From Streptococcus sciuri (GTDB lineage Bacteria; Bacillota; Bacilli; Lactobacillales; Streptococcaceae): DNA of 64,000 nt. The stretch lies in the NCBI RefSeq assembly GCF_024814375.1, contig NZ_JANUXX010000004.1, forward strand, positions 80,520 through 144,519, in the 5' to 3' direction. This document shows, piece by piece, positions 1-9,142 of this stretch. How positions within the stretch are numbered: position 1 is the first letter of the stretch; every line of letters begins with the position of its first letter. Below the pieces are notes generated by a model. That model saw only the letters and a list, made by a program, of their open reading frames with translations. It was not told the origin of the DNA and made no database searches. The position numbers were made by a program, and so were the translations under genes.

Positions 1-827
1 AGTCTCGTATGCTGACACGTCAAGTTGAGTCTGCCCAAAGACGTGTCGAGGGGAATAACTATGATACACGTAAGCAAGTTTTGCAGTATGATGATGTCAT
101 GCGTGAACAGCGTGAGATTATCTACGGTGAACGCTACAATGTCATTGTGGCTGACCGTGACTTGACACCAGAAATTCAATCCATGATTCAACGCACTATC
201 AACCGTGCTGTTGATAGCCACAGTCGAGCAAGTAACAGTCGCAATGAAGCGCTTAAAGCTATTGTCAATTTTGCGCGTTCAGCACTTGTGCCAGAGACCT
301 CTATTTCCGTTTCTGACCTACGTAATCTTAAAGATGAAGATATCAAAGAATTGTTATATGAACGTGCAGTGAAAGTCTATGATCAGCAGATTGCGAAATT
401 ATCAACTCCAGATGCGATACTGGAATTTCAAAAGGTGCTTATCCTTATGATTGTTGATAATAAGTGGACAGAGCACATTGATGCGCTTGATCAATTACGC
501 AATGCTGTTGGTCTTCGTGGTTATGCTCAAAATAACCCAATTGTTGAGTACCAATCAGAGGGCTTTCGTATGTTCCAAGATATGATTGGGTCAATTGAGT
601 TTGATGTGACACGTACCATGATGAAAGCGCAAATTCATGAGCAAGAGCGCGAGCGTGCAGAAGCGCATGCTACCACAACTGCGGCTTCTAATATCGCTGC
701 TAAGGCACCAAGTGCGGCAAACGTTTCTGGTGAAAAACTTGATTTTACAAATGTGAAACGCAATGATCTATGTCCATGTGGTTCAGGGAAAAAATACAAA
801 AATTGTCATGGGCGTAAGCAATTTTAG
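1..827 (+). CDS. secA: SecA preprotein translocase ATPase, C-terminal part (5' end outside window)
   Basis: This is the last ~275 residues of SecA, the ATPase motor that drives unfolded preproteins through SecYEG at the membrane. The reading frame is open from the window edge, so the gene starts upstream. Visible parts are the helical scaffold and wing regions ([19 protein letters not shown], then [16 protein letters not shown]) and a C-terminal zinc-binding SEC-C tail [14 protein letters not shown], with three Cys and one His ligands. Between them is an Ala-rich linker (about residues 215-240 of the visible part). Nothing is missing at the 3' end. The DAHP synthase genes follow after about 96 bases. 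Confidence 0.97.
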   Translation, partial: SRMLTRQVESAQRRVEGNNYDTRKQVLQYDDVMREQREIIYGERYNVIVADRDLTPEIQSMIQRTINRAVDSHSRASNSRNEALKAIVNFARSALVPETSISVSDLRNLKDEDIKELLYERAVKVYDQQIAKLSTPDAILEFQKVLILMIVDNKWTEHIDALDQLRNAVGLRGYAQNNPIVEYQSEGFRMFQDMIGSIEFDVTRTMMKAQIHEQERERAEAHATTTAASNIAAKAPSAANVSGEKLDFTNVKRNDLCPCGSGKKYKNCHGRKQF

Positions 828-877
828 GGAGTTGCAGAAAATTCTAACAATTCATCCAAAACTCCTCCTAAAAATGG

Positions 878-883
878 TATAAT
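878..883 (+). promoter_or_regulatory. Candidate -10 box for the DAHP synthase pair
   Basis: TATAAT lies 41 bases before the first DAHP synthase start. No convincing -35 hexamer sits 17 bases upstream. A strong ribosome site (GAGGAG) precedes the ATG at 924. Confidence 0.45.
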
Positions 884-923
884 AAAAAACACTTTACAAG
901 AGTAATAAATTAGAGGAGTTTCT

Positions 924-1958
924 ATGTCATTTAAATCACTCAGTCCTAAAATCGATGTCAATGAGGTGCGAAGCATCTCAAAGTTAAGTCAAGAATCATT
1001 AGTTCAAAAAGAAAAGCGTGATCGAGAGTTAGAGGCCATCATCAAAGGTGAGGATGATCGTCTATTGTTGGTCATTGGACCATGTTCATCAGACAATGAA
1101 GAGGCTGTTCTTGAGTATGCGAAGCGCCTCGCCCAGTTACAAGAAGAAGTCAAAGATCGTGTGTTTATGGTAATGCGTGTTTACACAGCCAAACCTCGTA
1201 CTAATGGGGATGGTTACAAAGGTCTTATGCATCAACCAGATACAGACGCTGCTCCTAGTCTCATCAACGGAATCAAAGCAGTTCGCCATCTTCATTACCG
1301 TGTCATTACAGAGACAGGGATGACAACAGCCGATGAGATGCTTTATCCAGAAAATTGGCCTTTGGTTGAAGATTTAGTGTCTTACGTAGCAATTGGCGCG
1401 CGTTCTGTTGAGGATCAACAGCACCGTTTTGTAGCTTCTGGTTTTGATGTTCCAACAGGAATGAAAAATCCAACATCAGGTAACCTTAAAGTAATGTATA
1501 ATGGGATTTATGCTGCCCAAAATAAACAGACTTTCCTCTACAATAATGAGGAAGTGGAAACCAGTGGAAATCCTGTAGCGCATGCAATTTTACGTGGAGC
1601 TCTTGATGAAAATGGCAAGAACATCCCTAATTATTATTATGACAACCTTTTAGAGGCGATTGATTTATACCATAAACAAGGACTTGAAAATCCCTTTATC
1701 GTTATTGATACCAATCATGACAATTCAGGAAAGCAATACCTAGAGCAAATCCGTATCGTTCGTCAAACTCTTATCAATCGTGATTGGAGTGACACTATCA
1801 GACGCTATGTTCGTGGCTTTATGATTGAATCTTATCTAGAGGATGGGCGTCAAGATCATCCAGAAGTTTTTGGTAAGTCAATTACAGATCCTTGCCTTGG
1901 TTGGGATAAAACAGAAGCCTTAGTTCGTGAAATTTACACAACTTTAGAAAGCAAATAG
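924..1958 (+). CDS. aroF: 3-deoxy-7-phosphoheptulonate (DAHP) synthase, first of a tandem pair
   Basis: Condenses phosphoenolpyruvate and erythrose 4-phosphate, the first step of the shikimate (aromatic amino acid) pathway. At 344 residues it is the usual length for the class I, AroF/G/H-type enzyme. Family signatures are LLVIGPCSSDN near residue 50, the RTNGDGYKGLMHQPD stretch, the GARSVEDQQHR stretch, and IDTNHDNSGKQ near residue 260. It is followed after only four bases by a close paralogue, so the two form one operon. Feedback specificity (Phe, Tyr or Trp) cannot be told from the sequence; two copies suggest they differ in it. Confidence 0.95.
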   Translation: MSFKSLSPKIDVNEVRSISKLSQESLVQKEKRDRELEAIIKGEDDRLLLVIGPCSSDNEEAVLEYAKRLAQLQEEVKDRVFMVMRVYTAKPRTNGDGYKGLMHQPDTDAAPSLINGIKAVRHLHYRVITETGMTTADEMLYPENWPLVEDLVSYVAIGARSVEDQQHRFVASGFDVPTGMKNPTSGNLKVMYNGIYAAQNKQTFLYNNEEVETSGNPVAHAILRGALDENGKNIPNYYYDNLLEAIDLYHKQGLENPFIVIDTNHDNSGKQYLEQIRIVRQTLINRDWSDTIRRYVRGFMIESYLEDGRQDHPEVFGKSITDPCLGWDKTEALVREIYTTLESK

Positions 1959-1962
1959 AGGA

Positions 1963-3009
1963 ATGGGAATACATCGAAAAAGTGCAACTATCAATATTGC
2001 ACAGGTCAAAGAATTATCAAAACTTGAAGGGGAATTTCTGGTTCGTAAGAAAGCTCGCGATAAAGAGCTTGCAAACATCATTAAAGGACAAGATAATCGT
2101 TTGCTTCTCGTTATTGGACCATGTTCGTCAGACAATGAAGAAGCTGTGCTTGAGTATGCCAAGCGCTTAGCTCGTTTGCAAGATGAAGTCAAGGATAAGA
2201 TTTTCATCGTTATGCGTGTTTATACTGCAAAACCACGTACCAATGGTGATGGCTACAAGGGGCTTATGCATCAGCCAGATACCTCTAAGTTACCTGATCT
2301 TATCAATGGTGTGGCTGCTGTCCGTCATCTTCATTATCGTGTGATTACAGAGACTGGCTTGACGACTGCTGACGAGATGCTCTACCCTTCTAACCTTGGT
2401 CTTGTGGACGATTTGGTGTCTTACCATGCTATTGGTGCACGTTCTGTTGAGGATCAAGAGCATCGATTTGTGGCGTCAGGGATTGATGTACCGACAGGAA
2501 TGAAAAATCCAACCTCTGGTAATCTCAATGTCATGTTTAATGCTGTCTATGCTGCACAAAACGCACAGAATTTCATTTACCAAAATGCTGAAGTGGAAAC
2601 AGATGGTAACCCTTTAGCTCATGTCATTCTACGTGGTGCACTAGATGAACATGGTGATAACATTCCAAATTATTATTACGATGATTTGCTCAAAGCAATC
2701 GCAAAGTACGAGGGTATGAGTCTGGAAAATCCATTCATCGTCATTGATACTAATCATGATAACTCTGGGAAACATTATTTAGAGCAAATCCGTATTGTGC
2801 GTCAGACTTTAATGAACCGTGACTGGAATGAAAAAATCAATCGCTATGTTCGTGGCTTTATGATTGAGTCTTACTTGGAGGATGGACGTCAAGATCATCC
2901 AGAAGTTTTTGGTAAATCGATTACAGATCCTTGCCTTGGCTGGGATAAAACGGAAAAACTCCTCCGTGAAATCTATGCAACGCTGAGTCATGATTCATTT
3001 GAAAGCTGA
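1963..3009 (+). CDS. aroG: DAHP synthase, second tandem copy
   Basis: Paralogue of the preceding gene with the same fold, length (348 residues) and motifs (LLVIGPCSSDN, RTNGDGYKGLMHQPD, GARSVEDQEHR, IDTNHDNSGKH). The two proteins are near identical over the central catalytic part and differ most in the first ~45 residues and in the last third. The ATG at 1963 follows the upstream stop at once, and the only Shine-Dalgarno-like bases (GAGG) are one base before it. That spacing is poor, so translation is probably coupled to the first gene. No better in-frame start is visible. A hairpin at 3036-3073 follows. Confidence 0.93.
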   Translation: MGIHRKSATINIAQVKELSKLEGEFLVRKKARDKELANIIKGQDNRLLLVIGPCSSDNEEAVLEYAKRLARLQDEVKDKIFIVMRVYTAKPRTNGDGYKGLMHQPDTSKLPDLINGVAAVRHLHYRVITETGLTTADEMLYPSNLGLVDDLVSYHAIGARSVEDQEHRFVASGIDVPTGMKNPTSGNLNVMFNAVYAAQNAQNFIYQNAEVETDGNPLAHVILRGALDEHGDNIPNYYYDDLLKAIAKYEGMSLENPFIVIDTNHDNSGKHYLEQIRIVRQTLMNRDWNEKINRYVRGFMIESYLEDGRQDHPEVFGKSITDPCLGWDKTEKLLREIYATLSHDSFES

Positions 3010-3035
3010 TTTTGATGTTTGTGTAAGAGAAAAGG

Positions 3036-3073
3036 AAAGGCTAAGTCCCTAGTAGAGAGGTGATTTAGCCTTT
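3036..3073 (+). terminator. Likely terminator after the DAHP synthase operon
   Basis: Inverted repeat AAAGGCTAA / TTAGCCTTT with a 20-base loop, ending in a short T tract. The long loop makes it a weaker candidate than the others in this window. Confidence 0.5.
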
Positions 3074-3115
3074 ATTGATTGATGGTGCATTTGTAAAAGC
3101 TGATAAGGAAATGTT

Positions 3116-3475
3116 ATGATAGTTGGACATGGTATTGATTTACAGGAGATTAGCACAGTGTGGAAAGCCTATGAGCGTAAAAGAAGCTTTGTTTCAAAGG
3201 TTTTGACTTTAAAAGAACAAAAGCGTTTTATGGAGTTGAGTTCACAAAAACGTCAAGCAGAATATCTGGCAGGGCGCTGGGCAGCAAAAGAAGCCTTTGC
3301 CAAGGCGATGGGGACAGGTATCGGACAAATGAGTTTTCAAGATATTGAAGTCTTAAATGATGATTTAGGTGCTCCTTATATTGCCAGCTCTCCTTTTTCT
3401 GGAAAGTCTTGGCTCTCTATTTCTCACAGCGGCTCTTTCGTACAAGCGAGTGTTATTTTGGAGGAAATAAAATGA
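3116..3475 (+). CDS. acpS: Holo-[acyl-carrier-protein] synthase
   Basis: Transfers 4'-phosphopantetheine from CoA to acyl carrier protein, activating it for fatty acid synthesis. The 119-residue length is typical. Magnesium-binding residues are visible as Asp in IVGHGIDL (residues 2-9) and Glu in the [11 protein letters not shown] helix (about residues 57-67), and the SHSG motif is near the end. The start has a good ribosome site (AAGGAA, 3105-3110); an earlier ATG at 3111 is out of frame. The stop overlaps the alr start (ATGA at 3472), the usual streptococcal acpS-alr arrangement. Confidence 0.97.
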   Translation: MIVGHGIDLQEISTVWKAYERKRSFVSKVLTLKEQKRFMELSSQKRQAEYLAGRWAAKEAFAKAMGTGIGQMSFQDIEVLNDDLGAPYIASSPFSGKSWLSISHSGSFVQASVILEEIK

Positions 3476-4593
3476 TTTCAAGCATTCATAGACCAACGCA
3501 AGCTGTTATTGATTTGACAGCTATTGCGCATAATATTGATAGTGTTAAAGAGCATATTTCAAATGGGACATTTGTCTATGCTGTGGTCAAGGCAAACGCT
3601 TACGGACATGGTGCGGTTGCTGTCGCACGCTCAGTCGAAGCTCGTGTAGATGGTTTTTGCGTGTCCAATATCGATGAAGCAGTGGAGTTGAGGCTAGCAG
3701 GCATCACAAAAGAAATCTTAGTGTTAGGTGTTGTCACGCCCAATCAGCTAGACTATGTCAAAGAATACAACATCGTGCTGACTGTAGCCAGCCTTGACTG
3801 GATCGCTCTTGCTGAGCATGAGGGAGTATCGCTAGCTGGATTACGTTGCCATATCAAGATTGACTCTGGAATGGGGCGTATCGGTGTGCGTAGCAGTGCG
3901 GACGCTAATCGCTTGATAACTTCTCTAAAAGTTGCAGGTGCTTTGGTTGAGGGAGTGTTTACTCATTTTGCTACTGCTGATGAGTCGAATACGCAATACT
4001 TTGAACAGCAATTAGCTACTTTTAAACAAATATTATCGGAATTAAGCGATTGCCCTAAGCGCATTCATGCAAGTAATTCAGCGACAAGTCTTTGGCATAG
4101 TGAGACTATCTTTAGTGCTGTTCGTCTAGGTGTTGTCATCTATGGGCTCAATCCAAGTGGAAGAGAGTTAGCACTTCCTTATCCCTTGCAGCCTGCATTG
4201 GAGTTGACCTCTAGTATTGTACATGTCAAGACGATTGAAAAAAATGCGACGGTTGGCTATGGTGCGACTTATCGCAGTCAAGAAAAAGAAGTGATTGCCA
4301 CAGTTCCAATCGGCTATGCAGATGGTTGGACGCGTGATATGCAAGGTTTTAAAGTGTTGGTAGATGGGCAATGGTGTGAGATTGTTGGGCGCGTGTCCAT
4401 GGATCAGATAACGATTCGCTTGCCCAAAGTTTATCCTCTAGGTACTTCGGTCACTTTAATTGGTCAAAATGGTTATAAGGAAATCACAGCAACTGATGTA
4501 GCTGATAAACGGCATACGATAAATTACGAGGTATTATGTTTGCTGAGCGACCGCATTCCACGCTTTTATAAGGAACAGACACATGATAAGTGA
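3472..4593 (+). CDS. alr: Alanine racemase
   Basis: PLP enzyme that interconverts L- and D-alanine for peptidoglycan. The PLP lysine is in [10 protein letters not shown] (about residues 37-46), and the second catalytic residue, Tyr, is in VGYGATY (about residue 265). I place the start at 3472 (protein begins [10 protein letters not shown], 373 residues): it has a GGAGG site eight bases upstream and overlaps the acpS stop. The frame is open further up to 3409, but that would lie inside acpS. The 3' end overlaps recG by 11 bases. Confidence 0.97.
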   Translation: MISSIHRPTQAVIDLTAIAHNIDSVKEHISNGTFVYAVVKANAYGHGAVAVARSVEARVDGFCVSNIDEAVELRLAGITKEILVLGVVTPNQLDYVKEYNIVLTVASLDWIALAEHEGVSLAGLRCHIKIDSGMGRIGVRSSADANRLITSLKVAGALVEGVFTHFATADESNTQYFEQQLATFKQILSELSDCPKRIHASNSATSLWHSETIFSAVRLGVVIYGLNPSGRELALPYPLQPALELTSSIVHVKTIEKNATVGYGATYRSQEKEVIATVPIGYADGWTRDMQGFKVLVDGQWCEIVGRVSMDQITIRLPKVYPLGTSVTLIGQNGYKEITATDVADKRHTINYEVLCLLSDRIPRFYKEQTHDK

Positions 4594-6601
4594 GACATCT
4601 CCTCTGACATCTCTCAAAGGGATTGGATCCAAATCTGCTGAAAAGTTTCAGCAGTTGGGAATTGTTACGATAGAAGATCTTTTGTTGTACTTTCCTTTTC
4701 GTTATGAGGACTATAAGGCACGATCTGTCTTTGAGCTGCAAGATGGTGAAAAAGCAGTAGTGACAGGTACTTTAGTGACACCAGCTAATCTTCAGTATTA
4801 TGGACGTCATAAGAATCGCTTGAGTTTTAAGCTGAAGCAAGGTGAGGCGGTGATAAGCGTTAGCTTTTTCAATCAACCTTATCTCAAAGACAAGTTACAC
4901 TTGGGAAATGACCTAGCTATTTTTGGTAAATGGGATAGCAAAAAGACAGCTCTGACTGCTATCAAGCTCTTAGCGCAAGTCCAAGAGGACATGCAGCCTG
5001 TCTATCGTCTCACGCAAGGAGTCACGCAAGCAACTCTCGTTAAAGCAATCAAAACTGCCTTTGAGAGTGGCGTTTTAGAGGCTTTAGCAGAGACCTTACC
5101 TGCTATTCTCATTGATAAATACCGCCTCTTCTCACGCAAAGAAGCTATTACTGCCATGCATTTTCCCAAGGATTTAGCAGAATATAAACAGGCTTTACGA
5201 CGTGTGAAATTTGAAGAACTTTTTTATTTTCAGATGAATTTGCAAGTCTTAAAAGCCTATCGAAAATCAGAACAGCATGGTTTAACTCTACTTTATAACC
5301 AGGATAAGCTAAATGCTAAACAGGCATCCTTATCTTTTTCACTGACAAGTGCGCAGCAACGTAGTTTACAAGAAATTTTATACGATATGCAATCACCTAG
5401 CTATATGAATCGTCTACTGCAAGGGGATGTCGGATCGGGGAAAACGATTGTTGCAAGTCTTGCTATGTATGCAGCTTATACAGCTGGTTTTCAGTCGGCT
5501 CTTATGGTTCCCACTGAGATTTTAGCAGAGCAACATTATGAGAGTTTGACTCAGTTGTTTCCAGAGCTTTCAATTGCTATTTTGACATCTGGCATGAAAA
5601 AGAAAGTTAAAGATACCGCTCTTGAGAAGACTGCAAATGGAAGTGTTCAGATGATTGTTGGTACGCATGCTCTTATTCAAGAGAGTGTTACTTATCATAA
5701 GTTAGGACTTGTTATCATAGATGAACAACACCGCTTTGGAGTCAATCAACGTCGCATCTTGAGAGAAAAAGGCGAAAATCCTAATGTTTTGATGATGACA
5801 GCGACCCCCATCCCACGGACGCTTGCGATCACTGCTTTTGGGGAGATGGATGTTTCTATTATTGACGAATTGCCAGAAGGACGCAAGCCTGTCATTACAC
5901 GCTGGGTTACACATCAGCAACTAAGTACGGTTCTTGCCTGGCTCAAAAAAGAGCTAGAAAAAGGAGCGCAAGCCTATGTCATCTCGCCACTGATAGAAGA
6001 GTCTGAGTCGCTTGATTTGAAAAATGCAACCGCTCTGTATGAAGAATTGAGCCATTATTTCGAGGACAGCGCCGAGGTTTCTCTCATGCATGGGCGCATG
6101 TCAGCTGAGGAAAAGGACAGTATTATGCAGGCATTTAAGGAGCAAAAGAGTCAAGTTCTGGTCTCCACAACAGTCATCGAAGTGGGGGTCAATGTCCCCA
6201 ATGCTACCATCATGATTATCATGGATGCTGATCGTTTTGGTCTTAGCCAGTTACACCAGCTCAGAGGACGTGTAGGGCGGGGCGATAAGCAGTCCTATAC
6301 TATTTTGGTCGCCAATCCCAAAACAGATAGTGGAAAAGAGCGCATGAAAATCATGACGAAAAACACGGACGGTTTTGTTCTGGCTGAAGCAGATCTCAAA
6401 ATGCGAGGCTCAGGTGAGATTTTTGGGACTAGGCAGTCTGGGATCCCAGAGTTTAGAGTAGCAGACATCATGGAAGATTATGCTATCTTGGAGGAAGCTC
6501 GGCGAGTGGCTAGTCAAATTGTCAGCCAACCAGACTGGGACAAGGAAAAAGATTGGCAAATAGTCCTTAAAAACCTCAAAGAAAAATCAATTTTTGACTA
6601 A
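4583..6601 (+). CDS. recG: ATP-dependent DNA helicase RecG
   Basis: Branch-migrating helicase that remodels stalled forks and Holliday junctions. At 672 residues it is full length. An N-terminal wedge/OB domain carries the YFPFRYEDY motif. Walker A is GDVGSGKT (about residue 279), the Walker B box is IIDEQH, motif III is MTATPIPRT, and the C-terminal helicase half contains RGRVGRG. It starts inside the 3' end of alr with AAGGA upstream, so acpS-alr-recG appear co-transcribed. A strong terminator follows at 6621. Confidence 0.98.
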   Translation: MISETSPLTSLKGIGSKSAEKFQQLGIVTIEDLLLYFPFRYEDYKARSVFELQDGEKAVVTGTLVTPANLQYYGRHKNRLSFKLKQGEAVISVSFFNQPYLKDKLHLGNDLAIFGKWDSKKTALTAIKLLAQVQEDMQPVYRLTQGVTQATLVKAIKTAFESGVLEALAETLPAILIDKYRLFSRKEAITAMHFPKDLAEYKQALRRVKFEELFYFQMNLQVLKAYRKSEQHGLTLLYNQDKLNAKQASLSFSLTSAQQRSLQEILYDMQSPSYMNRLLQGDVGSGKTIVASLAMYAAYTAGFQSALMVPTEILAEQHYESLTQLFPELSIAILTSGMKKKVKDTALEKTANGSVQMIVGTHALIQESVTYHKLGLVIIDEQHRFGVNQRRILREKGENPNVLMMTATPIPRTLAITAFGEMDVSIIDELPEGRKPVITRWVTHQQLSTVLAWLKKELEKGAQAYVISPLIEESESLDLKNATALYEELSHYFEDSAEVSLMHGRMSAEEKDSIMQAFKEQKSQVLVSTTVIEVGVNVPNATIMIIMDADRFGLSQLHQLRGRVGRGDKQSYTILVANPKTDSGKERMKIMTKNTDGFVLAEADLKMRGSGEIFGTRQSGIPEFRVADIMEDYAILEEARRVASQIVSQPDWDKEKDWQIVLKNLKEKSIFD

Positions 6602-6620
6602 TCTATTCAAAAGAAATACA

Positions 6621-6645
6621 AAAAGAGACTACCTGTCTCTTTTTT
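6621..6645 (+). terminator. Rho-independent terminator after recG
   Basis: Nine-base perfect stem AAAAGAGAC / GTCTCTTTT around the loop TACCT, followed by further T residues. Confidence 0.9.
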
Positions 6646-6646
6646 C

Positions 6647-6675
6647 TTGTCTCAAAAATGAGAAAAGCGTATAAT
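6647..6675 (+). promoter_or_regulatory. Promoter of nagA
   Basis: TTGTCT and TATAAT are separated by 17 bases, directly after the recG terminator. The -10 lies 82 bases upstream of the nagA ATG, leaving a leader of roughly 75 bases. Confidence 0.65.
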
Positions 6676-6757
6676 GAAATGATGTACGTTTTCATAATTT
6701 TTTGAAAATGAGAGTGTCAAAAAGTTTGCGATAAATGCTAAAAATGAGAGGTTTTTT

Positions 6758-7906
6758 ATGTATTACGTTAAAGCAGATGCATTTTATTATCCAACGGTTG
6801 TCAAACCAGCAGGCTATTTGCAAGTTCAGAATGGCTGTTTTGGCGAGTGGGCTGCAAGTATTGGAGAAAATGAAGAAATCGTTGACTACACAGGGATGAG
6901 TATCGCCCCCGGTTTTGTGGATACACATATCCACGGCTTTGACGGATATGATGTCATGGACAATTCGGCTGAAGGACTCAAAAAGATGAGTGAATCGCTG
7001 TTGTCCACAGGAGTGACATCGTTTTTGCCGACAGCGCTGACCGCTTCTTTTGAGACACTAGAGGACATTTGCCGTACCATTACTAGTGTCAAAGGGAGTG
7101 AAAGAGGGGCTAAGATTCAAGGGATTTTTTTTGAAGGTCCTTTCTTTACAGAAAAGCACAAGGGCGCTCAAAATCCAGACTATATGCGAGATCCTAGTTT
7201 AGAGGAGTTTGTTGCTTGGCAAAAAGCAGCTGAGGGGCTCTTGACCAAGATAGCGGTTGCTCCAGAGCGTGAGGGAGTGTCGCACTTTATCAGAGAATTG
7301 ACCAAGCAAGGTGTAGTAGTTGCCCTTGGTCATTCAAATGCGACCTATGCTGAGGCAAAAGCAGCTGTTGAAGCTGGAGCAAATGTCTGGGTGCATGCTT
7401 ACAACGGTATGCGTGGGCTCAATCATCGTGAGCCTGGTATGGTTGGTGCTGTGCTTGATTTAGAAGATACTTATGCGGAGCTGATTTGTGATGGGCATCA
7501 TGTACATCCATCTGCTTGTCATATCCTCATGCAGCACAAGGGTTATGACCATGTCGCCTTGATTACGGATTGCATGAGCGCCGGTGGTAGAGAAAATGGT
7601 GACTATATGCTCGGTGAATTTCCTGTTGTTGTCAAAGACGGCACTGTGCGCCTAAAAGATGGCGGTAATCTAGCTGGTTCTATTTTGGAGCTCAAAGACG
7701 CTGTTCAAAATATCATCAAATGGGGCATTGCAACTCCACATGAAGCTATTCAGATGGCGACTCAAGTGGCAGCAAAATCGGCTAAGATTGACCAATATTG
7801 TGGTTCCTTGAAAAAAGGCAGAGCAGCAGATTTTATCGTACTTGACAAAGACTTTAACCTCAAAGCCACTTACGTTGACGGCACTTGTGGTTACCAATCA
7901 AAGTGA
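6758..7906 (+). CDS. nagA: N-acetylglucosamine-6-phosphate deacetylase
   Basis: Removes the acetyl group from GlcNAc-6-phosphate, feeding amino sugars to glycolysis and cell-wall synthesis. The protein is 382 residues, usual for NagA. Metal and substrate residues are in DTHIHGFDGYD (about residues 49-59), EGPFF, ALGHSNAT, HAYNGM, ICDGHHVHP and the Asp of LITDCMSAGG. It has its own promoter and a GAGG ribosome site. Its last codons overlap, on the other strand, a truncated mevalonate kinase fragment. A second, decayed copy of its 3' end lies at 22290-22456, so this gene marks the left edge of an island. Confidence 0.96.
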   Translation: MYYVKADAFYYPTVVKPAGYLQVQNGCFGEWAASIGENEEIVDYTGMSIAPGFVDTHIHGFDGYDVMDNSAEGLKKMSESLLSTGVTSFLPTALTASFETLEDICRTITSVKGSERGAKIQGIFFEGPFFTEKHKGAQNPDYMRDPSLEEFVAWQKAAEGLLTKIAVAPEREGVSHFIRELTKQGVVVALGHSNATYAEAKAAVEAGANVWVHAYNGMRGLNHREPGMVGAVLDLEDTYAELICDGHHVHPSACHILMQHKGYDHVALITDCMSAGGRENGDYMLGEFPVVVKDGTVRLKDGGNLAGSILELKDAVQNIIKWGIATPHEAIQMATQVAAKSAKIDQYCGSLKKGRAADFIVLDKDFNLKATYVDGTCGYQSK

Positions 7907-8052
7907 ATCTTTTCTTCAGCTGGATAAATACGACATTCAACCTCAATTCCTTGAAGCGGAATCGCAATGGCAGGATAGCCATAAGCAACGGAATGTTCAC
8001 CCATCCAAATAATCTTACTATGCGCCTTACCGACGCTAATTTTCTTAGTCAT
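7891..8052 (-). pseudogene. mvaK1: Mevalonate kinase, 5' fragment only (53 codons)
   Basis: Reading down from 8052, the frame gives a typical streptococcal mevalonate kinase N-terminus: MTKKISVGKAHSK, then IIWMGEHSVAYGYPAIA, then a beta strand ending in CRIYPAEEK. It stops at 7891 because the sequence changes abruptly into the nagA 3' end. The real enzyme is about 290 residues with an ATP-binding GHMK loop and C-terminal domain, all absent here. The fragment is therefore a scar of a recombination joining DNA from an mva locus to nagA. A ribosome site-like AAGAGAAG precedes the ATG. Residue-level match to the family N-terminus is clear. Confidence 0.85.
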
Positions 8053-8144
8053 GTTCTTCTCTTACAATTTTTAGTTTACACTCCGTTTTATCATTGTTCC
8101 ACAAAAAAAACGACTTTTACTGGAAAATAAATGCCGCTATAAAA

Positions 8145-8186
8145 AAACAAACGAAGCTGGAAAAGTGCACTCAACTTCGCTTGTTT
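8145..8186 (-). terminator. Terminator of the minus-strand 2SC-type operon
   Basis: Twelve-base stem AAACAAACGAAG / CTTCGCTTGTTT with one G-U pair and an 18-base loop. On the minus strand it ends in a run of seven T, so it terminates transcription coming from 8305. Confidence 0.75.
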
Positions 8187-8304
8187 ATGTCAGTATAATT
8201 GTAAAATGTAATAAGTCTAAACTTCATTAGTTTGAAAGGGAAAGTTTTAAAGAGTAAGCAACAAGAAATTTTTTATAAAACCATTGATTCAAAGTAAAAT
8301 TTTA

Positions 8305-9123
8305 TTAATCATTTTGATAACTTGCATCAATTCCTGAGAAAAATTTTTTTGAAAGCGTTGAAATAGTTCCGTCTTTTTGAAGTTCTGCAAGAGCATCATC
8401 AATTTTTTCTCGAAGTTTTTCATCTTCGCCCTTATTAAATGCAATGGCAATACTTTCTTCCTCAATTTCTCCATCAAGAATTTTTAAATCAAGACCTTTT
8501 TGATCAATTATAGCTGATAAGATTGTTTTTGCATTTGAATAACCATCTACTTGTCCATTTGTTACTGCAGAAAGTGCTGCTTCACGATCATCGTATGTTT
8601 GAATTTGAATTGTTGAATTGAAATTCTGGAGAACTTTGATTTGATTAGAACCAACAGTAGCTGCAATAGTAGCATTATCCAAATCATCCACTGATGTCAA
8701 ATCAGAATCAGATTTTGTCACAACACCATATTGGAAGGTCGCGTAAGGTGTAGAGAAATCATAAGTTTTCTCACGTTCATCAGTGATAGCAATAGAGCTT
8801 GCTACAACATCTACTTTATGGCTAGTTAAAAGACCAAAAAGCCCATCAAAACTAGTAGTGGTGAAATCCACATCATAACCAATTTTATCAGCTACCGCTT
8901 TAATGACTTCTACGTCGAATCCAGTAAGTTTTCCATCATCGTCTTTATATGAACCAGGGAAACTTACACCTGTTGTTGCAACTTTTAACACAGGTGTATC
9001 TGATGAAGAGCTTGATTTAGAAGAACTATTCCCTCTCGAAGCAGTTTGATAACCAAAGTAAGTAATGATAGCAACAATAATAACGACAATAATACCAATA
9101 ATAGATTTTTTACGCGGCGACAT
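8305..9123 (-). CDS. Amino-acid ABC transporter substrate-binding protein (YxeM-like)
   Basis: Periplasmic-binding-protein family 3 member (272 residues) that captures the solute for the adjacent permease and ATPase. After an N-terminal membrane segment (residues 7-24, IIGIIVVIIVAI) comes a Ser-rich linker and then the two-lobed domain with the family features GFDVEVIKAVADKIG and DVVASSIAITDER. There is no lipobox cysteine, so it is probably held by the uncleaved N-terminal helix. An AGGAGG site precedes the ATG. It is the last gene of the operon, 19 bases after the lyase. By context the ligand may be S-(2-succino)cysteine or a related amino acid; that is inference. Confidence 0.88.
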   Translation of the reverse strand: MSPRKKSIIGIIVVIIVAIITYFGYQTASRGNSSSKSSSSSDTPVLKVATTGVSFPGSYKDDDGKLTGFDVEVIKAVADKIGYDVDFTTTSFDGLFGLLTSHKVDVVASSIAITDEREKTYDFSTPYATFQYGVVTKSDSDLTSVDDLDNATIAATVGSNQIKVLQNFNSTIQIQTYDDREAALSAVTNGQVDGYSNAKTILSAIIDQKGLDLKILDGEIEEESIAIAFNKGEDEKLREKIDDALAELQKDGTISTLSKKFFSGIDASYQND

Positions 9124-9142
9124 AATAAAACCTCCTTTTAAA

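Noticed and set aside
824..876. Imperfect dyad around the secA stop (TTTAGG-GAGT ... ACTCCTCCTAAA)
   Set aside because: Loop of about 28 bases and no T run, so not an acceptable terminator.
7885..8130. Plus-strand open frame of 81 codons after nagA
   Set aside because: It runs antisense to the mevalonate kinase fragment and has no ribosome site; the minus-strand reading is clearly the real one.
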